From Phycisphaerae bacterium (GTDB taxonomy: Bacteria > Planctomycetota > Phycisphaerae > Sedimentisphaerales > Anaerobacaceae), in assembly GCA_030604525.1 (NCBI GenBank), contig JAUVVQ010000013.1:1-53571 (forward strand): a stretch of DNA of 53,571 bases, written 5' to 3'. Within the stretch, counting starts at the first letter, position 1. Every line of letters begins with the position of its first letter. The notes beneath the pieces are model-generated. The model was not told the DNA's origin. It searched no databases and saw nothing but the letters and a program-made list of their open reading frames with translations. Below, in pieces: positions 26,272 to 35,290 of the stretch. A program made the translations under genes and the position numbers.

Positions 26272-27627
26272 TTACTTCAAGAAATAAAACACAAAAACCA
26301 AAACCCCGAGAACATAACAATATACCGCAAAATACTTCAGATTCCGCCTCCTTGAAGCCCGTATCAGCACTTTCAAGGCCAATACTCCCGTTACCGCCGC
26401 CGCAGCAATCCCAATCAAAAACACTCCCAGCCCCAGACCAGAGGCTCCAAGCTCCCCGAATTCTTTGATAATCTCTATTAACGTGGCGCCCAATATGGCC
26501 GGTATTGCCAGAAGAAAACTAAACTCCACCGCCCAGCGACGCCGAAGACCTATCAGTATCGCTGCACAAATAGTCGCTCCGCTGCGAGATATCCCCGGCA
26601 TAATCGCCACCGCCTGAGACAAGCCAACTATCAAAGCGCCTATAATACCGAACTCCCGAAGCCCCATACGCGCATGCTTGCGAAAATCAGTAATAAGCAA
26701 AAAACTCCCCGTCACTAACCACATAATCGAAACCACCTCGATATTGCCACGCGCAGACTTGAAATAATCCTCAAACAAAAAACCCAAAACGCCCGTTACC
26801 AAAGTCGCCGCCACACCAAGAACCAGTATGTGAACGCTCGGCGACCGCCTGTATCTCTGGACAAAACCGCTACCATAATTGCCGCTGAAATAAAGCCCAC
26901 TCAAAAAAAACAATATCGACTTCCGAAACACCACCACTATCGCAACTACCGTCCCGACATGAACCGACAAATCAAACAAAAGCATACCACCGCTATCAGG
27001 AGACAAATTAAAGATATCCTCAAGCAAAACCAGATGACCCGATGAGGATACCGGCAAAAACTCCGTCAATCCCTGTACCACACCTAAAACCAACGCCTCA
27101 AATATGCCAAAACTCGATTCTCCCGAACCTCCGAAAAATCCCGCAACCCTCTCAACCAACCCGCTCTTCAAAAACACCAGCAAAACAACTCCGCCATACA
27201 AACCGGCAACTAAATCATCTGCCAAAACGCCCCACATCCCCTTTAACTTCTCAGCACTGCAAACAGGCCAGGGCTTGAAAATATCAAAAAAACGAAAAAG
27301 CAAAAATCCCAAAACAGCCACTACAAAAACCAACTCACTCCTAAAACCAAGCGCAAACAAAAATACAACCGACTGGCCAGCTATCTCATCCGCCACTATC
27401 TCGCCGGGGTCCTTTCGCTGCTTCGCCCTCGCTACCGCCTCCCCGCAAAGCAAACACACCGCCGAACCTGACAAAAACAAAAACACCATCGAAGAAAACA
27501 CCCACACCGAAGACATCCCCAAAATACTAAACAAAACAAAAAACAAAACCGGCACAAGCGAACCATACGTCCCCGGGGCAAACCGAAGACACCCAATACC
27601 AAAACAACTTGCAAGCAATCGTCTCAT
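26272..27627 (-). CDS. Fusion of phosphatidylglycerophosphatase A and undecaprenyl-diphosphatase (PgpA-UppP)
   Basis: 451 residues, all one frame. Residues 1-155 match PgpA: RFAPGTYGSL (15-24), DPGEIVADEIAG (73-84), FRFFDIFKPWP (111-121) and MWGVLADDLVAGLYGG (131-146). A short linker follows. Residues 172-451 match UppP/BacA: EALVLGVVQGLTEFLPVSS (177-195), SGHLVLL, and later GLSQAVAIMPGISRSGATI. PgpA removes phosphate from phosphatidylglycerophosphate; UppP recycles the C55 carrier. Both active sites face lipid phosphate substrates and both halves are near full family length, so both may be active. Normally these are separate genes. ATG start. Context is envelope and housekeeping genes. Confidence 0.93.
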   Translation of the reverse strand: MRRLLASCFGIGCLRFAPGTYGSLVPVLFFVLFSILGMSSVWVFSSMVFLFLSGSAVCLLCGEAVARAKQRKDPGEIVADEIAGQSVVFLFALGFRSELVFVVAVLGFLLFRFFDIFKPWPVCSAEKLKGMWGVLADDLVAGLYGGVVLLVFLKSGLVERVAGFFGGSGESSFGIFEALVLGVVQGLTEFLPVSSSGHLVLLEDIFNLSPDSGGMLLFDLSVHVGTVVAIVVVFRKSILFFLSGLYFSGNYGSGFVQRYRRSPSVHILVLGVAATLVTGVLGFLFEDYFKSARGNIEVVSIMWLVTGSFLLITDFRKHARMGLREFGIIGALIVGLSQAVAIMPGISRSGATICAAILIGLRRRWAVEFSFLLAIPAILGATLIEIIKEFGELGASGLGLGVFLIGIAAAAVTGVLALKVLIRASRRRNLKYFAVYCYVLGVLVFVFYFLK

Positions 27628-27696
27628 ATCACTTAAAATCCAAACAATAAATCTCTTATAAATTGCTATACGCTACACGCTAATATAATTATTCCG

Positions 27697-28797
27697 CTAA
27701 ATCTCCTCTAACATAGCAAAACAAAACCTGTCTGTCATCCCTGCAATATAATCCGCTGCCACTCTCTCAGCCCCCTCCTTATCAATTAAGCCCTGATAAA
27801 AACGAGGCATCACCTCCCGATTTTTACACAAGTGCTCAAAAAGCCGACCAAGCCCGTCCTTTATCTTCACCTTCGTCGGCTGAAGTGAAGGATGTTGATA
27901 AAAATTCCGTAATAAAAATCCCTCCAGCTCCCTCAACCTCTTATCGTTCTCCTCACTGAGAACCGCTACATCCCCGCCCGCTTCGTATACATTTTCCAGG
28001 CATTCTATTCCCGCACGTTCTATCGCACCCCTGCTCGCATCAATGCAGTCGCTTACCAGCATATCAATAATCGACTTGGCAATCCGAGTCCTGCGAACAG
28101 ATAAATCCTCTATGCCCTCAGCTTCAATATGCTCCTCCGATAACGAAAACAGCTCAATGCCCTCTCCCTCCAATTGCTCACTGTCAATCAAGCCGGCTCG
28201 CATCCCGTCCTCGAGGTCATGGCAATTATAAGCTATTCGGTCCGCCAAATTACTTATCTGGCCTTCTACCGAGCAATTCTTCTCCGAAAATATCCCTCCG
28301 CCCGGCTTATCATAAGGTCCCCTGTGACGATACAAACCAAGACGGGTCTCATACATAAGATTCAATCCGAAAAAATCAGGATATGGATGCTCAAGCAAAT
28401 CAACCAGCCGAAGACTCTGAAGATTATGCTCAAATCCTCCAAAGCCGCTCAGCAATTCAGCAAGCACCGTCTCGCCCGTATGACCAAAGGGCGGATGACC
28501 AAGGTCATGGCCGAGACATATCCCCTCAGTCAGACTGTCGTTCACCACTAAACACTTCGCTATCGTCCTGCCTATCTGGGACACCTCGATGCTGTGCGTC
28601 AGACGATTCCGATAACTGTCATCCAGCCCGGGACTAAACACCTGGGTCTTACCCTCAAGACGGCGAAACGCCTCGCTGTGTATTATCCTGTCGCGGTCAC
28701 GCTCAAAGCAGCTCCGGTAAGCATGGAGCTTCTCAAAAAAACGCCTGCCCTTACTCTTCTCAACCGTCACCGCATAGACCGCCTGCTCATCTGACAT
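27697..28797 (-). CDS. dgt: dGTPase-like HD-domain dNTP triphosphohydrolase
   Basis: 366 residues, the shorter Dgt type. It splits dNTP into deoxynucleoside and triphosphate. SEAFRRLEGKTQVFSPG (41-57), RLTHSIEVSQIGRTIAK (His68), LGHDLGHPPFGHTGE (His97-Asp98) and RIAYNCHDLEDG are the conserved HD-site motifs. It lies about 70 bases upstream of the PgpA-UppP fusion. The symbol is by family; the preferred nucleotide is not visible. Confidence 0.9.
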   Translation of the reverse strand: MSDEQAVYAVTVEKSKGRRFFEKLHAYRSCFERDRDRIIHSEAFRRLEGKTQVFSPGLDDSYRNRLTHSIEVSQIGRTIAKCLVVNDSLTEGICLGHDLGHPPFGHTGETVLAELLSGFGGFEHNLQSLRLVDLLEHPYPDFFGLNLMYETRLGLYRHRGPYDKPGGGIFSEKNCSVEGQISNLADRIAYNCHDLEDGMRAGLIDSEQLEGEGIELFSLSEEHIEAEGIEDLSVRRTRIAKSIIDMLVSDCIDASRGAIERAGIECLENVYEAGGDVAVLSEENDKRLRELEGFLLRNFYQHPSLQPTKVKIKDGLGRLFEHLCKNREVMPRFYQGLIDKEGAERVAADYIAGMTDRFCFAMLEEI

Positions 28798-28938
28798 ATC
28801 CCGACTATCCTCGCTGCATCCTGAATATAAAACCTGAATCCCACTCCGACCAAAAACCTGCTTTTTTGAACAGCAAAAACCAAAAATCTGCTAATTTTCT
28901 TGCTGGTTAAAAATAGGTGCTGTGCATCAAAACCAAAA

Positions 28939-29451
28939 CTATAAAGAAGGAAGATTGTGCTCGGCGCTTACCTCCTTCAGCAACACAAGAAGCTCCGTTA
29001 TGCTTTGGCTCACAACATTAGTATCGCTGCAAACACTCATAAAATTCGTGTCTCCATCCCACCTCGGCACAACATGAATATGAAGGTGTCCGGGAAGACC
29101 CGCTCCGCCGCACCGGCCAAAATTCATCCCTACATTAAAACCGTGCGGCTTAATCGCCAGCAAAAGCGCTCGCTTCGTCTCGCGGATAAGCTTCATTAAC
29201 TCAACCAGCTCCGGTTCCTCCGCTTCCGAAACATCCGATATGTGACGCACCGGCGCTATCAGCAAATGTCCGTTATTGTAAGGAAAGCGATTCAGAACGA
29301 CTATGCTCAGAGATGTTCGCCACAAAACAAAATTCTTATCATCATCCTGTGGATGCGAATGATTATGACACAAAAAACATTCATCTCTGTCCGTCTCAAG
29401 CCCCTGTATATAATCAATACGCCAGGGTGCCCATAAATTCTTGCCTTCCAA
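28939..29451 (-). CDS. HIT-family nucleotide hydrolase/phosphorylase (Ap4A type)
   Basis: 170 residues. LWAPWRIDYIQG at the start and CFLC (25-28) are features of the Ap4A-phosphorylase-like HIT branch. The catalytic histidine triad is HLHIHVVPRW with His122, His124 and His126. It acts on dinucleoside polyphosphates in relatives. The start is TTG with AGGTG upstream, chosen because it gives the conserved N-terminus; no ATG is nearby. It is separated by 140 bases from dgt. Confidence 0.9.
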   Translation of the reverse strand: MEGKNLWAPWRIDYIQGLETDRDECFLCHNHSHPQDDDKNFVLWRTSLSIVVLNRFPYNNGHLLIAPVRHISDVSEAEEPELVELMKLIRETKRALLLAIKPHGFNVGMNFGRCGGAGLPGHLHIHVVPRWDGDTNFMSVCSDTNVVSQSITELLVLLKEVSAEHNLPSL

Positions 29452-29529
29452 AAAACACCTCCCTTGGCAATCCGCTTAACTACAAAAAAATCCAATTCCC
29501 GAAACCGCACCTCGGCAGAATAAAATCGC

Positions 29530-30540
29530 TTATTCCGCCAGCAGCTCCATCGTAAACTTCTGATTTACCGTAACCTTGGGTGCGGGCATACTGCCTAAAA
29601 GCCCGCCGGGAATCCCCCCCTCCAACGCTACAAGATAATTCTGTCTGTCGCTGACCACTCGACCATTATCTATATCGAACTCCTGTCGACCGCTCCCACT
29701 TAAGCTTATAAGGTCATATTTATTGAAAAATCCAAACGTCCCCGACATCCTGAATGACCCCTCATAAGGCAAAGGCCAATCCCTGCTGGTCTCATCAGAA
29801 AGACTGTATCGGCTGCTTATTACCGCAATCTTCCCTCTGTCACCTTCGCGTATTCGAGAAAACCTGTATCTGACGTCTCGGCCGGCCTTCTTCAACATCG
29901 GCAAAGGAACTGAAACCTCCGACTCCCAACTGTCTCCAACTGATACACCTTCTGCCGGCTTCTTGATACTCGATATCGAATCCCACAAAAACCATTGACT
30001 CGCAACAAAATCCCTTGTCATATCCGGCTCTTTTATCCTGCCCATCTGCTTGCTCTTACGAAACGACTTCCTGCCAATTTCATAAGCAAGTTCTCGCAAA
30101 CCTGAATAATCTTTTATCTTGCCGCTGGAGTCCACCTTGAAAATAAAACGCTTGCCCTTCAAATACGTTACCGCATCCTTCTTTCCTTTCCCGTCGATAC
30201 TCCCGCTGCGACTGGCACGAACAGATTCGCATTTCGCCTCTATCGTAGATACACCATAAGGATTTAACTCTACCGGCCGGTAAGAAAAAACCATCGCCAG
30301 CTCCTCAGAACCCTTTTGGCCCTCTGCCGACCTCTTAGCTTCTCCCGCGCCCCACTTAAGCGTAATATCTCGGTGCGATACAAACTTATATCGAAGTTGC
30401 TGCCCCTCCTTAAAATCCAGCGCCAAAAAAACCTTCCCATTATCCACCGGCCCTTCGGCTTCTTCCTTAACCCCGCCGCCGCAACCGCTTACTACCATAC
30501 AAAACAAAAGAAAAAGCTTAACTGTAAACCCAATCTTCAT
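29530..30540 (-). CDS. Unknown lipoprotein, paralogue of its upstream neighbour
   Basis: 336 residues. The signal ends in VVSGC (Cys20) followed by GGG, so it is probably lipid-anchored. FLALDFKEGQQLRYKF, a TLKWG and a SRDWPLPYEGSFRMSG region occur in a beta-rich body, similar in plan to the protein at 30633-31793. I do not recognise a function. The two genes are 92 bases apart with a palindrome and a 7-bp array between them. Confidence 0.8.
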   Translation of the reverse strand: MKIGFTVKLFLLFCMVVSGCGGGVKEEAEGPVDNGKVFLALDFKEGQQLRYKFVSHRDITLKWGAGEAKRSAEGQKGSEELAMVFSYRPVELNPYGVSTIEAKCESVRASRSGSIDGKGKKDAVTYLKGKRFIFKVDSSGKIKDYSGLRELAYEIGRKSFRKSKQMGRIKEPDMTRDFVASQWFLWDSISSIKKPAEGVSVGDSWESEVSVPLPMLKKAGRDVRYRFSRIREGDRGKIAVISSRYSLSDETSRDWPLPYEGSFRMSGTFGFFNKYDLISLSGSGRQEFDIDNGRVVSDRQNYLVALEGGIPGGLLGSMPAPKVTVNQKFTMELLAE

Positions 30541-30553
30541 CTATATCCCCTTG

Positions 30554-30568
30554 TTGGCCTTTGGCCAA
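30554..30568. repeat. Small perfect palindrome
   Basis: TTGGCC, loop TTT, GGCCAA, in the spacer between the two paralogous lipoprotein genes. Same loop and style as the palindrome at 37096-37110. Confidence 0.45.
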
Positions 30569-30572
30569 TTTC

Positions 30573-30600
30573 GGGACACGTCTCACGTGCCCCGTGTCAC
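30573..30600. repeat. Four-unit degenerate 7-bp array
   Basis: The spacer divides as GGGACAC, GTCTCAC, GTGCCCC, GTGTCAC. Its units resemble the reverse complement of the array at 50131-50150 (GTGACCC-like). The period is 7 bases although units vary. Confidence 0.55.
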
Positions 30601-30632
30601 GTTTTAATTACGCCCTGACCTGCCATCCGAAA

Positions 30633-31793
30633 CTATTCCAATCTTTCTAAATCATACTTGCGGCTGGCATCCATCTGCAGAACAACCGGCTCCTTGCTGC
30701 TGGTTTTATCGCTCGGCATAATCATAAACCATTGAACAGACAAATCCTCCGTATAATGGCTTATCCCGCCGGCCTCCAAATCAAACACCAGCTCCCCCTG
30801 GTATGTCGCCTTATTATCAAACATCTCACTTAATCCCCCGTTGCGTTTCTGATTGCTTAATTCCGTTGATGTCTTCACGCTCGGTATCGCTTCCATAGAT
30901 GCAATAGCCGTCCTCCCGCCTGCCTCTTCCTTAATCTCATCGAGAGTATATACTCGTTCATAAAGCTCAGAACCCATCATTCCAAAATCAAAACTCCCGC
31001 TGTCCGTCCATTGCTTTCCCTTCTCTAATTTAAATTTCCCAGCAGAAGGAAATTTCAAATGCCCGTGACGCTCCTTTATACTCGAATTATTTACAAACTC
31101 ACTGGCAAATTTGGCCGTACTTATAAAGCCACGTTTAGCTATATCTTGTATCCTCATGGCATCAAGAACTTTCAATACCTCACCGCGGGTAGATAACGCT
31201 ACTTTATAGCTCTCGCCAACTATGTTGCCAAGGGCATTTATGGCCTTACTCTTCTTTGCACTGTCAAAATCCATAAAAACCCGCTTGTTTTTTATAGCTC
31301 GAAACTTCAGCTTATCAATCGTTATCCGGGCAACTGCACCACCCGAACTATCAACATCCTCTATCCGCTGCGTAAAAGTCAACTCTGTTTCCGTTTCATT
31401 GCTGCCTCCTTTGAATTGACTTTTGCTGGGTAAATCACCCTCCCACTTAACCTCCTGGCTCGATTGTGTAATTACCCTGTAGGTCGCCTCATCACCTACC
31501 TCAAACTTTAAAGCTAAATTTGCACCTTCCGCAGCCGGCCTCTCCAGCTCTTGACGCTCCTGGACAACCAAAGGTGCCTCCGCTTCTTCTAAAACCGTCT
31601 CTTTCGCTTCTTCCACAGCTTTCTCATCAACAGTCTCCGGCTCAACATACGCCTTAACTTCCTCTTCTGTCTCTTGCCGGACCGCCTCCGGTTGCCTGGC
31701 TCTCGCCGGGCTCTCGCCGCCGCAGCCGCTCATAAATAATAAAAGCACAAAACAAACTATCAAAAAAATTCTGGTTTCTTTTTGAAAAAACAT
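30633..31793 (-). CDS. Unknown lipoprotein
   Basis: 386 residues. The signal ends in FMSGC (Cys24) followed by GGE. An acidic, Glu/Ala/Val-rich linker (about 30-95) precedes a beta-rich domain beginning NLALKFEVGDEATYRVI. That domain has counterparts in the gene downstream (ALDFKEGQQLRYKF; QEVKWEG against TLKWGAG; a QRIEDV-like early part). They are probable tandem paralogues. Function not recognised. It diverges from ilvD over a 162-base region. Confidence 0.8.
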   Translation of the reverse strand: MFFQKETRIFLIVCFVLLLFMSGCGGESPARARQPEAVRQETEEEVKAYVEPETVDEKAVEEAKETVLEEAEAPLVVQERQELERPAAEGANLALKFEVGDEATYRVITQSSQEVKWEGDLPSKSQFKGGSNETETELTFTQRIEDVDSSGGAVARITIDKLKFRAIKNKRVFMDFDSAKKSKAINALGNIVGESYKVALSTRGEVLKVLDAMRIQDIAKRGFISTAKFASEFVNNSSIKERHGHLKFPSAGKFKLEKGKQWTDSGSFDFGMMGSELYERVYTLDEIKEEAGGRTAIASMEAIPSVKTSTELSNQKRNGGLSEMFDNKATYQGELVFDLEAGGISHYTEDLSVQWFMIMPSDKTSSKEPVVLQMDASRKYDLERLE

Positions 31794-31837
31794 ATGCGTT
31801 CTCCCTAAAAATCTTTATCTTGAAAATACCAATATTT

Positions 31838-31865
31838 ATTATATAATACTGTAAAACAAAAACAA
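31838..31865 (-). promoter_or_regulatory. Possible promoter of the lipoprotein pair
   Basis: On the minus strand TTGTTT (31865-31860) is followed after 16 bases by a perfect TATAAT (31843-31838), 45 bases before the ATG at 31793. It lies in the divergent region shared with ilvD. Confidence 0.45.
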
Positions 31866-31955
31866 CCGATTTTTTCTTTATCCATTCCTTCTTAACGTGT
31901 AAAATAGTGTTTTTCCTTAAAATATTCTCTTTAAAACTTTTAACAGGAGAAAAAT

Positions 31956-33623
31956 ATGAGAAGTGATACCGTAAAAAAGGGCTTTCAAAAAGCTCCGCAT
32001 AGAGGCCTGCTGAGGGCCTGCGGATTAAAAGACCAGGACTTCGATAAACCATTTATCGGAATTGCCAACAGCTTCTGCGAAATCGTTCCCGGACACGTCC
32101 ACCTCGACAAAGTCGCACAAACTGTAAAAAAAGCTGTCAGAAAAGCTGGCGCAACACCGTTCGAATTCAACACAATCGCTGTATGCGACGGCATCGCTAT
32201 GGGACATTCCGGTATGAAATATTCCCTCCCCTCAAGAGAAATTATCGCCGACTCCGTCGAAACTATGGTAAGAGCACACTGCTTCGACGCCCTTATCTGC
32301 ATCCCGAACTGCGACAAAATCATTCCGGGCATGCTAATGGCCGCCGTAAGACTAAACATCCCAACCATCTTCGTCTCGGGCGGACCTATGAAAGCTGGAA
32401 AAACAAAAGATGGCAAAATCGTCGACCTCATCAGCATCTTCGAAGGTGTCGCTGAATTCAACTCCGGCAAAATCAGCGAAGAAAAACTCACAGAGCTCGA
32501 ACGCACCGGCTGCCCCACACAGGGAAGCTGCTCCGGTATGTTCACCGCAAACTCTATGAACTGCCTCTGCGAAGCTATCGGTATGGCGCTGCCGGGAAAC
32601 GGCACCATCCTCGCCGTTGACCCAAAAAGAGAAAAACTATACAAAACCGCCGGCAAACAAATCCTCGAACTCATCGAAAAGGATATCAAACCGCTCGATA
32701 TTATAAACAAAAAGTCTCTCGATAACGCCCTGGCACTCGATATGGCTATGGGCGGCTCAACAAACACCGTCCTGCATACTCTCGCCGTCGCTTCAGAAGC
32801 AGGCATCGAATACAACCTTGAGCGAATAAACCAAATCAGCCAAAAATGCCCTAACATCTGCAAAGTCTCGCCGTCATCTTCCTTCCACGTCGAAGACGTC
32901 GATAACGCCGGAGGTATCTACGCCATCCTAAAAGAAATAAGCAAATTGCCGAACCTGCTCAACACCGACTGCATTACCGTTACCGGAAAAACCCTCGGCG
33001 AAAATATCGCTGATGCCAAAATCAAAAATCAGGATGTCATAAGGCCGCTTGAAAACGCTTACTCAAAAACCGGAGGACTCGCAATCCTCACGGGAAACCT
33101 CGCTCCGAATGGAAGCGTCGTAAAAACCGCCGGCGTCTCCGATAATATGTTAAAACACACGGGACCCGCCGTTATCTTCGAATCTCAGGAAGACGCCTGC
33201 GAAGGCATCCTCGCCGGAAAAGTCAAAAAAGGCGACGTCGTCGTCATAAGAAGAGAAGGCCCCAAGGGCGGACCCGGCATGCAGGAAATGCTCTCGCCGA
33301 CAAGTTACATTATGGGGGCGGGACTCGGCGACTCCGTCGCTCTGATTACCGACGGAAGATTCTCAGGAGGAACAAGAGGTGCCTGCATCGGGCACGTCAG
33401 CCCCGAAGCCGTCGCCGGAGGACCTATCGGTCTGCTGAAACCCGGTGACGTCATCGAAATCGATATACCGAACAAAAAACTAAACGTCAAAATCTCAGAA
33501 GAGGACATCGAAAGAAGAAAAAGAAACTTCAAACCGCCCGCTCCCAGAATCACCACCGGATACCTCGGCAAATATACCAAAATGGCCACCTCCGCCGACA
33601 CCGGAGCTGTCCTAAAATGGTAA
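31956..33623 (+). CDS. ilvD: Dihydroxy-acid dehydratase
   Basis: 555 residues, normal length. It makes 2-keto acids in valine, leucine and isoleucine synthesis. [53 protein letters not shown] and [20 protein letters not shown] supply the iron-sulfur and magnesium ligands. An AACAGGAG lies before the ATG. It stands alone; other branched-chain genes are outside the window. Composition fits the plus-strand genes at 9-15 kb (A- and C-rich codons). Confidence 0.97.
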   Translation: MRSDTVKKGFQKAPHRGLLRACGLKDQDFDKPFIGIANSFCEIVPGHVHLDKVAQTVKKAVRKAGATPFEFNTIAVCDGIAMGHSGMKYSLPSREIIADSVETMVRAHCFDALICIPNCDKIIPGMLMAAVRLNIPTIFVSGGPMKAGKTKDGKIVDLISIFEGVAEFNSGKISEEKLTELERTGCPTQGSCSGMFTANSMNCLCEAIGMALPGNGTILAVDPKREKLYKTAGKQILELIEKDIKPLDIINKKSLDNALALDMAMGGSTNTVLHTLAVASEAGIEYNLERINQISQKCPNICKVSPSSSFHVEDVDNAGGIYAILKEISKLPNLLNTDCITVTGKTLGENIADAKIKNQDVIRPLENAYSKTGGLAILTGNLAPNGSVVKTAGVSDNMLKHTGPAVIFESQEDACEGILAGKVKKGDVVVIRREGPKGGPGMQEMLSPTSYIMGAGLGDSVALITDGRFSGGTRGACIGHVSPEAVAGGPIGLLKPGDVIEIDIPNKKLNVKISEEDIERRKRNFKPPAPRITTGYLGKYTKMATSADTGAVLKW

Positions 33624-33698
33624 AAGTTTGAAACTTTGCTAAAACTTGTTAAAATTGGATTATGTTTACGAAAATCGTTCACATAGAGAGGTAGAAAA

Positions 33699-34607
33699 AT
33701 GAACATATTAAAGATGAGTTCTATTATAATCGGGCTTTGGTTGATTGTTCTTAGTATCGGAACTGTAGCATACAGCCAAAACACAGAGCAAAAAACAAAA
33801 ATCTCGAAGAACAAGCTAATAAGCGATTTACAAGACCAAATTGAGCAACTTCAAACTATTATCAAAACACAAAAGGAAGAAATCCGCCGTTTAAAAGCAC
33901 TCTGCGAAAAAGCCGGTATTGACACTAAACGTAAAACGAAACAAAAGAACAACCAAGGCAACATAGCCGAGTTGTATCATAAATATAAGGATAAATATGC
34001 TTTGCTTGACGGTAAATATATATTCTTCCCTAATTTCGACTTAAAGTTTGCAAACAGCCGGAAAGGTAAATCTTACCCAACGGATTATCCTTATAGTAGT
34101 AAAAAATTGTGGTTCATGGAGTTGCCCGAGTGGGCAATAGGGGAATATGGTCTGGCAGGCTGGGGTCGGGGGCCTTTCATGGTGAACCAACTTACTATCT
34201 TTCAAGTACTTGGTCCAGACGAGATGCTTGTTAAGCGTTTACTTGGTCCAGAAGAGATGATTGCTAACCATCTTCTCCAACCTAGCCGACAATCTGATTA
34301 TGGTTTGCAGTCTAAGCTGGTACGATTTAAGGGGTGGTCAACTAAGAATTTTATAGATGGTCAACGGTGGGTAGGAGACAAGCGTCGTCCTGATGACTCC
34401 AACGGAGAGTGTATTGGTGTTGATATTGCTGTTGTCGGAACATATAGATATCGTACGGCTTCCGGTGCCTCGAAGACTATTCTTGATGTTGTACCGTTAG
34501 AACTCTTTCGCAAGGGTATCACCTTAGAACAATTCAAGGAAATGTTAAAAACTAAGCGTGACCTACCCGATGAGCTTCGAGAACTAAGGGCAGGCCTTCT
34601 ACGTTGA
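33699..34607 (+). CDS. Unknown exported protein with N-terminal coiled coil
   Basis: 302 residues. A signal peptide (about 1-26, ending AYSQ) is followed by a Gln/Glu/Lys coiled coil (about 42-72, with LQDQIEQLQTIIKTQKEEIR). The remaining 220 residues are Tyr/Trp-rich, with VLGPDEMLVKRLLGPEEMI as an internal near-repeat. I recognise no family. AGAGAGGT precedes the ATG. Its bases are unlike the surroundings: G equals or exceeds C on the plus strand (line at 34321: G 19, C 6), the reverse of the region. It was probably acquired recently. Confidence 0.75.
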   Translation: MNILKMSSIIIGLWLIVLSIGTVAYSQNTEQKTKISKNKLISDLQDQIEQLQTIIKTQKEEIRRLKALCEKAGIDTKRKTKQKNNQGNIAELYHKYKDKYALLDGKYIFFPNFDLKFANSRKGKSYPTDYPYSSKKLWFMELPEWAIGEYGLAGWGRGPFMVNQLTIFQVLGPDEMLVKRLLGPEEMIANHLLQPSRQSDYGLQSKLVRFKGWSTKNFIDGQRWVGDKRRPDDSNGECIGVDIAVVGTYRYRTASGASKTILDVVPLELFRKGITLEQFKEMLKTKRDLPDELRELRAGLLR

Positions 34608-34672
34608 CAATAAATAATCAGAAATTTAACAACCACAGTAATTCCAGAACATTTTTTTGGAGGTGTTGAAAC

Positions 34673-35110
34673 ATGCCAAATATTTTTATCGTGCTGGGCG
34701 ATACACAAACAAGAAAATCAGCAATAATAAGAGTGCTGACAGGTGCTTTTGGACGAGCGCTATTTCAGATTGCAACTCAAAATGAAATTATAGACGTTTT
34801 TGTCCAAATTAGGGCGTTGCAGGAAGCAAATATTAACCCACAAGAATTTATTAGGCAAGCTGCAGATTACCCCAACATATTGGTGTCGTTGTGGATTTCA
34901 CAGGGTAACGGACAACCAAATGGCCTCCAGTATATTCAGGCTTTTATCGACACAACATGGCCAATCGCTCAAATTGTTGTTCTCGGGATTCAGAATTTGC
35001 CGTATAATTTACCGCAAGGTTTACCTAATCCGCTTTTCATTTCTGATTCCAGAAACATCCCTGCTAATCAGATAGCACACCAAATTAGAAACCACTGGCA
35101 CTGGCTGTAA
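34673..35110 (+). CDS. Unknown small protein with a P-loop-like GxxxxRKS motif
   Basis: 145 residues, with a strong TTTTTTTGGAGGTG before the ATG. The N-terminus NIFIVLGDTQTRKSAIIRVL has the beta-strand, loop, helix layout of a Walker A motif, but Arg replaces the last Gly (GxxxxRKS rather than GxxxxGKS). ILVSLWISQG and AQIVVLGIQNLP look like further core strands. It ends NHWHWL. No known family is recognised. It may function with the preceding gene, which shares its foreign base composition. Confidence 0.7.
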   Translation: MPNIFIVLGDTQTRKSAIIRVLTGAFGRALFQIATQNEIIDVFVQIRALQEANINPQEFIRQAADYPNILVSLWISQGNGQPNGLQYIQAFIDTTWPIAQIVVLGIQNLPYNLPQGLPNPLFISDSRNIPANQIAHQIRNHWHWL

Positions 35111-35183
35111 ACCGATTAGATATATTAGACCTAAAGCGTATTTGTGATTCGCTGCAAAGGCATTGACAAGCAAACGGTGATTA

Positions 35184-35205
35184 GATTCCCACTTGCGCGG
35201 GAATC
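35184..35205. repeat. REP-like hairpin
   Basis: GATTCCC and GGGAATC form a perfect 7-bp stem around ACTTGCGC in the 157-base spacer before the first YkgJ-type gene. It resembles the TCATTCCCGC element near 23850. No T-run follows. Confidence 0.55.
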
Positions 35206-35263
35206 AAAATCAATGTTAATCTTTGAAATCAGTGGCTAAAAAATCAAAAAGATAAATTATATT

Positions 35264-35290
35264 CTCTGTGTTCTCTGTGACCTCTGTGGC
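35264..35290. repeat. Three-unit 9-bp array CTCTGTGNN over a start codon
   Basis: CTCTGTGTT, CTCTGTGAC, CTCTGTGGC, perfect in the first seven bases of each unit. The three GTG triplets lie in one frame and the array supplies the only start codons available to the following gene. The 8-mer CTCTGTGG recurs at 50107-50114. Confidence 0.75.
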
